From contig CANHVD010000055.1 in the NCBI GenBank assembly GCA_947463775.1, positions 1 through 15,678 on the forward strand: 15,678 nucleotides of DNA, given 5' to 3'. A program made the position numbers and the translations under genes. This document shows, piece after piece, positions 8,060 to 14,510 of this stretch; positions within the stretch are counted from its first letter, which is position 1; each line of letters begins with the position of its first letter. The notes beneath the pieces were generated by a model. That model did no database searches. It was not told where the DNA came from and saw only the letters and a list, made by a program, of their open reading frames with translations. This DNA is from Planctomycetaceae bacterium (GTDB lineage Bacteria; Planctomycetota; Planctomycetia; Planctomycetales; Planctomycetaceae).

Positions 8060-8587
8060 ATGACGACATTGGCTGGACAAAAATTTCTGTGTTTTGTTGG
8101 TGACGATTACGAAGATCTGGAAGTGTGGTATCCCAAGCTGCGCCTCATCGAAGCCGGAGCCGCGTTTCATCTGGCGGGACAGGAAGCCGGGAAGAAGTAT
8201 GTTGGCAAGAACGGCTATCCCTGCGTCTCCGACATTCTGATCAAAGGCATTGATGTGGCCGCCTATGATGGGCTCATTTGCGCGGGTGGCTGGATGCCGG
8301 ACAAACTTCGCCGAGATCCGGAAGTCTTGAGGATTACGCGTGAGTTCGCTCACGCCGGAAAACTGGTCGCCGCTATTTGCCATGGTGGCTGGATGCCGAT
8401 TTCAGCTGGCGTTTACAAAGGAGTCAAAGTCACTGGCTCGCCGGGAATCAAAGACGATCTGGTGAATGCCGGGGCGATCTTTGAAGACGCGTCTGTCGTC
8501 GTCGATCGCCATTTCGTCAGCAGCCGGAAGCCGGATGACTTGCCGGACTTCTGCAAAGCGATTCTGAAGGTCTGCGGTAAGGCTTGA
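8060..8587 (+). CDS. DJ-1/PfpI family protein (putative glutamine amidotransferase-like hydrolase/deglycase)
   Basis: 175 aa from the ATG at 8060; the frame stays open upstream to 7961, but the first 33 residues there match nothing in the family, whose members begin just before a LCFVGDDYEDLE-type strand. Family signs: Glu in DDYEDLE (about E18), the IAGG-like LICAGGWMPDKLRRD strand-turn (72-86), and the nucleophile elbow AAICHGGWMPISAGV with Cys107-His108. The KVTGSPGIKDDLVNAGA and DDLPDFCKAIL segments are also typical of PfpI. Members act as proteases, glyoxalases or deglycases; the sequence does not separate these. No signal peptide, so cytoplasmic. A long hairpin repeat follows 20 bp after the stop. 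It stands alone, divergent from the TPR gene. Confidence 0.9.
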   Translation: MTTLAGQKFLCFVGDDYEDLEVWYPKLRLIEAGAAFHLAGQEAGKKYVGKNGYPCVSDILIKGIDVAAYDGLICAGGWMPDKLRRDPEVLRITREFAHAGKLVAAICHGGWMPISAGVYKGVKVTGSPGIKDDLVNAGAIFEDASVVVDRHFVSSRKPDDLPDFCKAILKVCGKA

Positions 8588-8606
8588 ACTGCAGATCCGC
8601 TTTTTA

Positions 8607-8670
8607 GTTTAACGGCGAGCCGCGAGCGTAGGTGCAATCGAGCAACTACGGCTGCGGCTTGCCGTTAAAC
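8607..8670. repeat. Long intergenic hairpin with GTTTAAC ends
   Basis: The arm 8607-8631 pairs with 8646-8670 at 21 of 25 positions around a 14-base loop. Its outer end GTTTAACGGC/GCCGTTAAAC is perfect. It has the same outer GTTTAAC as the element at 12996-13062, and its right arm is nearly repeated at 13127-13145 (18 of 19 bases). It lies 20 bp after the DJ-1/PfpI gene and 49 bp before the sulfatase. It could separate the two transcription units, but there is no T-run after it on the plus strand. Confidence 0.75.
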
Positions 8671-8719
8671 AATCAACTCCACGCGCAGCCAACTGATCTC
8701 GACTGAAAGACACACCACC

Positions 8720-10198
8720 ATGCGAGTTCCCGCTTTCCTGACGATGCTGCTGTTTCTTTCCGTGGCGGTCGTCTCTGCGAATGAGCCGCGGCCCAACGTG
8801 CTGTTTGTACTGTGTGATGATCTTCGTCCAGATGCTCTGGGCTGCTACGGATCAAAACATGTTCGCACGCCAAACATTGATCGACTGGCTCAACGAGGCG
8901 TGCGGTTTGCAAATGCCTTCTGTACGACGTCGTTGTGTTCGCCCAGTCGAGCCAGCATTTTGACCGGCTTGTATGCTCATCGACACGGTGTGCGTGATAA
9001 TTTCACGGAGCTGCCTTCCGAACTGCCGCATTGGCCCGGCCAGCTTCAAAAAGAAGGTTACTCCACTGCCTATATGGGCAAGTGGCACATGGGAGAAAAC
9101 AACGACGAACCACGTCCTGGTTTCGATTGGTTTGTGACTCATAAGGGTCAGGGCAAGTATTTCGACACCGAGTGGAACGTCAACGGCCAGCGAAGGGAAA
9201 CTCCGAAAGGCTATTACACTCACGTCGTCACTGATTTCGCGATCGACTGGTTGAAGCAGCAGAGTTCGGAGAAGCCGTGGGCTCTGTGCATCGGCCAGAA
9301 AGCTCCGCATTCGTTTTACTTTCCCGAAGAGAAGTACGCTCATGCGTTTGATGACGTCAAGGTGCCCTACCCTGCGAGTGCTTTTGATCTGAAAGATAAG
9401 CCCGAGTGGATCAGTCAGCGACTCAGGACCTGGCACGGAATTTACGGACCGCTGTTTGAGTGGCGGAAAAAATTCCCTGACGATCGCCCTGAGGCGGTCA
9501 AAGATTTTGAGAATATGGTTCACGCCTACTGGGGGACTGTACTGAGCGTTGACGACAGCGTCGGACGACTTGTGGAACACCTCGAGACAACTGGCCAGTT
9601 GCAGAACACGGTTATCGTATTCATGGGCGACAATGGTCTGCTGGAAGGTGAGCATGGCATGGTCGACAAACGGACGATGCATGAACCCAGCATTCACATT
9701 CCGATCATTGCCTGCGGTCCGGGGTTACCTCAGGGCAAAGTGGTTGCGTCGCAAACGCTGACCATGGACATTGCTCCAAGTCTGCTGCATCTTTGCGGTG
9801 CCCCATCACTGGACAGGATCCAGGGGCGATCATGGGTGCCGCTGGTGAATGATGGCGATCCCGATTGGCGCAAGGCGTGGTTTTATGAGTACAACTACGA
9901 GAAGCAGTTTCCCTACACGCCGAATGTGAGAGGTATCCGGACAGACGAATGGAAGTTCATTCGGTATCCTCATGGTGACGGTTCAAAAGATCGTCACAAG
10001 GCTGAATTGTACAACCTGAGTGAAGATCCTGAGGAGCGACACAATCTCGCGGGACAGCCGGAACATCTGAAGACTCAGGAACAATTGGCTCAAGATCTGA
10101 CAGAATTGCTGGCGGCCGAAGGACTGACTGCGGAGACCGATAAGATGCCGCTCGATCAGGGCATCAAGACAGAACTGCCGGATCAAAAGATTCGATAA
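8720..10198 (+). CDS. Secreted type I sulfatase (formylglycine-dependent)
   Basis: 492 aa. Residues 1-20 are a Sec signal peptide cut after VVSA. The mature protein opens with PNVLFVLCDDLRPDALGCYG, the metal-binding Asp pair (D33, D34). The maturation motif is CSPSR at 73-77 (C73 becomes formylglycine by a maturase not in this window), followed by ASILTGLYAHRHGV. GKWHMGE (120-126) gives Lys121 and His123; H196 sits in KAPHSFYF; GDNG (303-306) and EHGMVDKR (311-318) complete the metal and sulfate site. The C-terminal part has the usual ELYNLSEDPEERHNLA segment. The family removes sulfate esters; in planctomycetes such enzymes commonly act on sulfated polysaccharides, but the exact target (it resembles iduronate-2-sulfatase-like members) is inference. 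It converges with the DUF1501 gene; 22 bp separate the stops. No polysaccharide-lyase or SusC/D-type partner is nearby. Confidence 0.93.
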   Translation: MRVPAFLTMLLFLSVAVVSANEPRPNVLFVLCDDLRPDALGCYGSKHVRTPNIDRLAQRGVRFANAFCTTSLCSPSRASILTGLYAHRHGVRDNFTELPSELPHWPGQLQKEGYSTAYMGKWHMGENNDEPRPGFDWFVTHKGQGKYFDTEWNVNGQRRETPKGYYTHVVTDFAIDWLKQQSSEKPWALCIGQKAPHSFYFPEEKYAHAFDDVKVPYPASAFDLKDKPEWISQRLRTWHGIYGPLFEWRKKFPDDRPEAVKDFENMVHAYWGTVLSVDDSVGRLVEHLETTGQLQNTVIVFMGDNGLLEGEHGMVDKRTMHEPSIHIPIIACGPGLPQGKVVASQTLTMDIAPSLLHLCGAPSLDRIQGRSWVPLVNDGDPDWRKAWFYEYNYEKQFPYTPNVRGIRTDEWKFIRYPHGDGSKDRHKAELYNLSEDPEERHNLAGQPEHLKTQEQLAQDLTELLAAEGLTAETDKMPLDQGIKTELPDQKIR

Positions 10199-10220
10199 CG
10201 TTTTGTTGTTGTTAACTCTA

Positions 10221-11594
10221 TCAGACAACTTCATGCAGCGGCTTGCTGCCGGGATCGACGAGGTACTGCGGGACGCCCGACAAGTCGAACACTCGCGTGT
10301 TTTGAGCATCAATGTCGGCACAGTGGTACAGGGTCGCGAAGATCTCCTGAAACGTCACCGGACGCAACTGCGGTTGTTCGCCGTAGCGATTTGTAGAACC
10401 GACAGCCTGCCCGGTTCGCATTCCGCCACCGGCGAGTACTGCGGTGTTCGCCTGCGGCCAGTGATCGCGACTGTTGTTCGTATTGATCTTGGGAGTCCGT
10501 CCGAATTCGCCCCAGACGACAATCGAAACATCGCGATCCAGACCTCGTTCGTGCAGATCAGTCACCAGAGCAGCGAGGCCCTGATCGAGTCTTGGGCATT
10601 CTTCGCGGCACTTCGGATAGTTCATGCCATCTGGACCATGCCAATCCCAGCGACTGAAGTTCAAAGACACAAACCGAGCCCCTGCTTCGACCAATCTTCG
10701 AGCCAGACAAAGGTTCTCCACCATCGGCGGCGCGCCGTCGCGTTGGAAGGCTTCGCTGCTTTGACCGTAGCGGGCCACGATCCGAGGATCCTCTTTAGTC
10801 AGATCCAGCGCATCGATCAGTTTAGACGTTGTCAGAATTCCCATCGCCTGTTGAGTATAGACGTCAAGGCTTTCCATCTGCCCGCGTTGATCGGCATCGC
10901 GACGGAACCGATCAAGCGATTTCATCAGGGTGGTGCGATCCTGAAGTTTGTCGAGCGTGATCCCGTTCAGCATCATGTTATCGGGACGACTGCGAGCTTC
11001 TCGTCCAACGAGATTGAATGGCGAATGGGCAACTCCCAGAAAGCCGCCATCGCCCGCTTCACCCCATGTTCGGTTACCAGTGTTGTACATCATCGCCACA
11101 TTAGCCGGGATCGCTGGCGTCACCTGACCCTTCATCTTTGAAACCCAGGCACCGCCAGAAGGCCAGCCACCGGGAGGCTGACGAGCTCCTTTGCGACGGC
11201 CCGTCATGCACTGATAAGCATCGTGAGCACCATCGGAGTCGGCGAGCGATCGAACAAGTACGAACTTGTCCATCATTGCCGCCATCTTCGGAAACATCTC
11301 ACTGACGAAGATGCCCGGAACCTTCGTTGCGATCGCGGAGAACTCACCGCGGATTTCGCGAGGAGCATCCGGCTTGGGATCCCACATATCCAGATGAGGT
11401 GGTCCGCCAGGCAGGTAGATGTTGATGATTGCTTTGTGTGATCGACCAGCGTTCGTCTCTTCTTCTGCCTGCAGTGTCTGCTTCAGGCTGATGCCTCCCA
11501 GGGCCATGCCGCCGATGGTCAAAAAATCACGGCGTGAGGCACCATCACAAAAGCCACGGCGTGCGGAGTTATTTCGCCCTAAGATCGTGAGCAT
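10221..11594 (-). CDS. Tat-exported DUF1501 family protein
   Basis: 457 aa from the ATG at 11594, with AGGA 8 bases upstream (11603-11606). Twin arginine at residues 21-22 in ASRRDFLTIGGMALGG marks a Tat signal. The DUF1501 domain (alkaline phosphatase/sulfatase-like fold) fills about 50-450: NIYLPGGPPHLDMWDPKP, then the DGAHDAYQCMTG block, WDWHG (317-320), IVVWGEFGRTPKI (358-370) and RDHWP (377-380), with several His/Asp residues suited to metal binding. Biochemical activity of the family is not established. In planctomycetes these genes usually sit beside a DUF1549/DUF1553 (PSD1) gene, often with a haem c motif; none is adjacent here. The 311 bp upstream holds no clear gene. Confidence 0.92.
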   Translation of the reverse strand: MLTILGRNNSARRGFCDGASRRDFLTIGGMALGGISLKQTLQAEEETNAGRSHKAIINIYLPGGPPHLDMWDPKPDAPREIRGEFSAIATKVPGIFVSEMFPKMAAMMDKFVLVRSLADSDGAHDAYQCMTGRRKGARQPPGGWPSGGAWVSKMKGQVTPAIPANVAMMYNTGNRTWGEAGDGGFLGVAHSPFNLVGREARSRPDNMMLNGITLDKLQDRTTLMKSLDRFRRDADQRGQMESLDVYTQQAMGILTTSKLIDALDLTKEDPRIVARYGQSSEAFQRDGAPPMVENLCLARRLVEAGARFVSLNFSRWDWHGPDGMNYPKCREECPRLDQGLAALVTDLHERGLDRDVSIVVWGEFGRTPKINTNNSRDHWPQANTAVLAGGGMRTGQAVGSTNRYGEQPQLRPVTFQEIFATLYHCADIDAQNTRVFDLSGVPQYLVDPGSKPLHEVV

Positions 11595-11905
11595 GCGAAA
11601 AGTCCTGGCAGAAGATTGAGGCGGGACGATGAGATTCGAGGCGGGAATTCACGCGATGGCAGGACGTGAAGGCACTTCCCGACCGCGTAAATCGAGGCAC
11701 CAGCTTAACGAGGTCGACCGATGATGGTCAAGAACTGCAGGAAATAGTCGGGCCGGATCGCGAAATCATCTGCTGAAATGCTGGGCCGCCGGGATTGCAC
11801 CAGCAGGTTCTCCTGAGAGCCAAAGCGAAAAAGGCCGGTGACTTTCCCCGAGTCACCGGCCTGTGGCTGATCTAAGTGTGATGCGGATTTCTCTGAATGT
11901 TGTGA
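11595..11905. other. Gap between two minus-strand genes; one terminator, no clear gene
   Basis: The right part holds the intrinsic terminator at 11826-11862. The rest is the upstream region of the DUF1501 gene. A minus-strand frame stays open from 11905 to a stop at 11705-11707, but it has no good start and runs through the terminator. Confidence 0.55.
11826..11862 (-). terminator. Rho-independent terminator of the Gln-rich secreted protein gene
   Basis: On the minus strand a perfect 12-bp stem (AGGCCGGTGACT, 11862-11851, paired with AGTCACCGGCCT, 11843-11832) closes a 7-base loop and runs straight into TTTTTCGCTTT. It starts 44 bases after the stop codon at 11906. Perfect stem plus T-run makes this the only textbook intrinsic terminator I see in the window. 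Confidence 0.92.
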
Positions 11906-12808
11906 TTAGCTTCGAGTGAACGCAAGACTGCCCGCCTGTGCGTCTGACAACTTAAAGTTGAACGTTCCGACGCTGGTGAATGTTATCGCTCCGGCCAGTT
12001 TCTGATTGTCGTTGCCGCGATTGAGTGTCAGCGTAGTGCCGTCGAACTGATAGCTTCCCTGAAACGTGCTGGCGTTTCCGGCACTATTGACCGCCGACCA
12101 CGAGAACGTTCCGTCAGCATTCAGTGCGAGTTGCACACGAGCACCGTTCGACATGCTGGCTATCCAGTTTCCGACGTACCCTGGTGCGGTATTGGGAACC
12201 GACTGGGCTTGCGGTGCCGCGGCAGCGCTCACAGCCTGAGGCGGTGCGAATCCGCCAAGAGCTTGCAGTGCGGATAGCTCGGCCGCGGTAGTCGTATCAA
12301 CGGACGCTGTGCCGATTTGTTGGGAGCCAGACTGCTGCAATCCCGGCTGCTGAGTTGCAGCTTGTTGAGGCAGCCCCTGCTGTGGCAAGCTCTGTTGAAC
12401 AGCCCCCTGTTGAAGCGTTGATTGCGGGAAAGCGTTCTGTGGAAGCTGAACCTGCTGCGTTCCCTGCGTCATCTGAACCTGCTGGGCCAATGAAACCGGA
12501 GTTGCTCCGATGGAAGAACCCTGCTGAACTTGCACGCCAAAGGGAGACGACGTGACTGGAACTGAAGAATACGGCCCCGAGCCATAGACCGGTTCTGGCT
12601 GTGAATGCACATAGACCGGCTGCGGATGGGAGATCACTTCGTGTGAGTAGTACGGCTGTGAATAAACCGGGTGACTCACGTGATTATGACTGGAGTAAAC
12701 TCGACGACCAGAGCTGCCGTGGCAACCCGCTTCCAGAGTTGTCAGGCTGTTGAGAGATGTCGCCAGAGTCGCCGCGAGTAGCAGAAGTTTCTTTGATGAA
12801 CGTGTCAT
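11906..12808 (-). CDS. Secreted His/Tyr- and Gln-rich protein with a beta-rich C-terminal domain
   Basis: 300 aa from the ATG at 12808. A TTG at 12814 is in frame but sits only 2 bases from the ribosome site. Residues 1-27 look like a Sec signal peptide (KKLLLLAATLATSLN core, cut near LEA); the next residues GC do not make a proper lipobox. Residues 40-80 are rich in His, Tyr, Pro, Ser and Val (YSQPYYSHEVISHPQPVY). Residues 105-165 are Gln-rich with repeated QQ pairs (LQQGAVQQSLPQQGLPQQ). The last 90 residues (about 210-300) form a compact domain with NADGTFSW, LTLNRG and FNFKL strands, matching the end of the protein at 14511-15629. That domain type is familiar from planctomycete extracellular and TPR proteins but I know no function for it. 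A clear terminator follows. Confidence 0.78.
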   Translation of the reverse strand: MTRSSKKLLLLAATLATSLNSLTTLEAGCHGSSGRRVYSSHNHVSHPVYSQPYYSHEVISHPQPVYVHSQPEPVYGSGPYSSVPVTSSPFGVQVQQGSSIGATPVSLAQQVQMTQGTQQVQLPQNAFPQSTLQQGAVQQSLPQQGLPQQAATQQPGLQQSGSQQIGTASVDTTTAAELSALQALGGFAPPQAVSAAAAPQAQSVPNTAPGYVGNWIASMSNGARVQLALNADGTFSWSAVNSAGNASTFQGSYQFDGTTLTLNRGNDNQKLAGAITFTSVGTFNFKLSDAQAGSLAFTRS

Positions 12809-12816
12809 GATCAATT

Positions 12817-12822
12817 TCCTTT
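12817..12822 (-). promoter_or_regulatory. Ribosome binding site deciding the start at 12808
   Basis: AAAGGA on the minus strand is 8 bases before the ATG at 12808 but only 2 before the in-frame TTG at 12814, so it favours the ATG. Confidence 0.6.
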
Positions 12823-12995
12823 CAGGAGGGTTTCAGAGGTTTGAATGTCTGTCTGAGTTACTCAGCGAAACTCTCGCGGATTTGTTACACGGGAATTCGA
12901 AGATTATTTTCTGGCAAGAACGACTCCACTGAAAATCGTCACATTCTGGTTGCTGAACCTGCGGTCCCCCGGCGTGAAGCAGCTGTTGATTTAGT

Positions 12996-13062
12996 CGTTT
13001 AACCCGACCCCAGCGGGGAGGAATCAAAGTTAAATGCCTCGCCTTTGGCGTCGGGTTAAACG
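12996..13062. repeat. Long intergenic hairpin with CGTTTAAC ends
   Basis: The arm 12996-13021 pairs with 13037-13062 at 22 of 26 positions around a 15-base loop. The outer 13 bases (CGTTTAACCCGAC) are perfect. The outer GTTTAAC is common to the 8607-8670 element, while the stem interior differs in sequence and still pairs. Confidence 0.75.
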
Positions 13063-13126
13063 AATACGCTGAACACCGTCCGAGAGACCTTGTGAGCAGT
13101 CATTGGTTTATGCCGATCACTTTCGC

Positions 13127-13145
13127 CTGCGGCTTGCCGTTCAAC
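13127..13145. repeat. Half copy of the 8607-8670 hairpin element
   Basis: CTGCGGCTTGCCGTTCAAC matches the right arm of the hairpin at 8652-8670 in 18 of 19 bases. I see no complementary left arm upstream, so this appears to be a decayed or partial copy. Confidence 0.55.
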
Positions 13146-13150
13146 GAATT

Positions 13151-13180
13151 GAGGGCTTGATACCGTCGTATCAAACCCTC
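13151..13180 (-). terminator. Hairpin just downstream of the protease gene
   Basis: GAGGGCTTGATA and TATCAAACCCTC pair at 11 of 12 positions around CCGTCG, about 55 bases beyond the protease stop on the minus strand. No T-run follows, so it may be a weak terminator or a protective 3' structure. Confidence 0.45.
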
Positions 13181-13235
13181 ATCTTCGGAGCTGTTGGAAG
13201 TCCCCTTTCACTGCTCGATTGATTGCATCACGTCA

Positions 13236-14435
13236 CTACTGAGTCAGCCACGCTTCCAGTGTCTGTGACGCGGTTGTGCCGGCTTCTTTGGGCAGCAGAT
13301 CTTTCTTGGCTGTCCTGGTCAGTTTAGCGACGTATTCCACGGTGCTCTTCAGGGCCTCCGGCGAAGCCGTCGCATCCAGTTTGACGCAATAGATCAGCAT
13401 GTATTCACCTGTCTCGCTGCGTTCCGTCATCCAGGCTCCCAGCTTTGTGCGAGCATTCTGTTCCAGCATCCTCAGCGTCAGATCCAGATTCGGAGCGGTT
13501 TTCAATGTGCCGGCGAGAGACCAGATCTTGCGAACGTCGGCCTTTTCAAAATACTCCACGTCTTTTGTCACGAACACGTTTTGTTTCTCAACATCCTTCT
13601 CCTCAAACTCCACTTCCAGATGTCCGGTCTTGTGAACCGTGAACTTCAGATCGGCGCGAGTCAGCAGGTCGGATGCGGGCAGTGGTGCGGGCTTCCAGGG
13701 ACTGGCGAGGAACTCTTTCACTTCGGAGATATCAACGCTGTAGCTGACCAGTCGAGCATTCGGTGCAATGGCCTGAGCAATCGCGACGAGTTCTCCTTTG
13801 TCGTTCACAACAGGCCCGCCGCTGTCGCCTGAATTGATCGGAGCTTGTGTCTCGACGACTTTGAAATCATGTTCGCCGGCTCCGGTCCGAAATGTCTTCT
13901 GATAAACGGATCGCACGGTGCCGGAAGTGAAGGCCCATAACGCGTCTGTTGAGCCCGGATTCCCGATGGACTGCACATTCTCGCCTGGGCTGATTGTCGC
14001 CGCAGCCAAAGGAATCGCGATGCTCTCGGTTGGCAGTTTGTCCAGTTCGATGAGTGCCAGATCTCGCTTGCGATCAACACTCAGGATTCGACCACGGATG
14101 CCAAGTGACTTCACGTTGTCGAGATAATGCTGTCGGCTGACGATCGGATTTCCGTCCTTCAACACCGGGAAGAAAATTACCGCGGCTCGCGCTTCGCCCA
14201 CAACATGAAAGTTGGTGACGATAAGCTTCTTTTCGAGATCCACCAGCACTCCTGTTCCGCTGGATGTTTCTCCGTCGGTCTTTGCCAGAACCCAAACCGT
14301 CGAAGGCAGTGCCTTTTTGTAAATTTCGTTGTTGGCTCCTGCCTCATTGGTTGTCAGCAAAGTTGCCGCGATGGCAAAAGTGCAGAATATTGAGCGGAAG
14401 CCGTGGCTGGTAACGATATGTTTTGTAGATGTCAT
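13236..14435 (-). CDS. Exported trypsin-like serine protease with a C-terminal YbjN-like domain
   Basis: 399 aa; the ATG at 14435 has AAAGGGG 6 bases upstream (14442-14448). A signal peptide with a hydrophobic stretch (about 14-28, FRSIFCTFAIAATLLTT) ends near EAGA. Residues about 38-245 are a chymotrypsin-fold S1C-like protease domain: SSGTGVLVD, VTNFHVVG with His77, DRKRDLALIEL with Asp125, and INSGDSGGPVV with Ser205, so the triad is complete. There is no PDZ domain, unlike DegP/HtrA. Residues about 285-382 instead look like a small alpha/beta domain of YbjN/type III chaperone type (LRMLEQNARTKLGAW, then a strand and a helix ending in LTRTAKKDLL); this is my reading of the pattern and not a database result. 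The upstream gene on the same strand ends 75 bp away and encodes a protein with a similar domain, so the two may be co-transcribed. Confidence 0.87.
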   Translation of the reverse strand: MTSTKHIVTSHGFRSIFCTFAIAATLLTTNEAGANNEIYKKALPSTVWVLAKTDGETSSGTGVLVDLEKKLIVTNFHVVGEARAAVIFFPVLKDGNPIVSRQHYLDNVKSLGIRGRILSVDRKRDLALIELDKLPTESIAIPLAAATISPGENVQSIGNPGSTDALWAFTSGTVRSVYQKTFRTGAGEHDFKVVETQAPINSGDSGGPVVNDKGELVAIAQAIAPNARLVSYSVDISEVKEFLASPWKPAPLPASDLLTRADLKFTVHKTGHLEVEFEEKDVEKQNVFVTKDVEYFEKADVRKIWSLAGTLKTAPNLDLTLRMLEQNARTKLGAWMTERSETGEYMLIYCVKLDATASPEALKSTVEYVAKLTRTAKKDLLPKEAGTTASQTLEAWLTQ

Positions 14436-14510
14436 GGGAAGCCCCTTTGATTGCTAAGGACGCATAAATCACTTGCTGATACTTCTGTAAGCGTCGTTGC
14501 TGCGTGTCTG

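Larger units (their letters stand above)
12809..13235. other. 427-bp gene-free stretch with hairpin elements
   Basis: Lies between two minus-strand genes. It holds the upstream region of the Gln-rich protein gene, a 26-bp-arm hairpin (12996-13062), a half copy of the other hairpin (13127-13145) and a short hairpin close to the protease stop (13151-13180). No believable gene is seen on either strand. Confidence 0.6.

Noticed and set aside
8852..9697. Minus-strand open frame of 281 codons opposite the sulfatase
   Set aside because: The sulfatase on the plus strand has a complete set of catalytic motifs over the same bases.
10203..11141. Plus-strand open frame of 312 codons opposite the DUF1501 gene
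   Set aside because: It is fully antisense to a well-supported family gene and its translation shows no signal, domain or sensible composition.
11705..11905. Minus-strand frame staying open for 66 codons straight after the TAA at 11906, ending ...FLQFLTIIGRPR
   Set aside because: Considered as stop-codon read-through or a gene remnant. It has no good start, the frame runs through a perfect intrinsic terminator, and an open stretch of this length can arise by chance at this GC content.
12722..12728. Possible lipoprotein cysteine in LEAGC of the 300-aa protein
   Set aside because: Glu at the -3 position does not fit a lipobox; ordinary signal peptidase cleavage is more likely.
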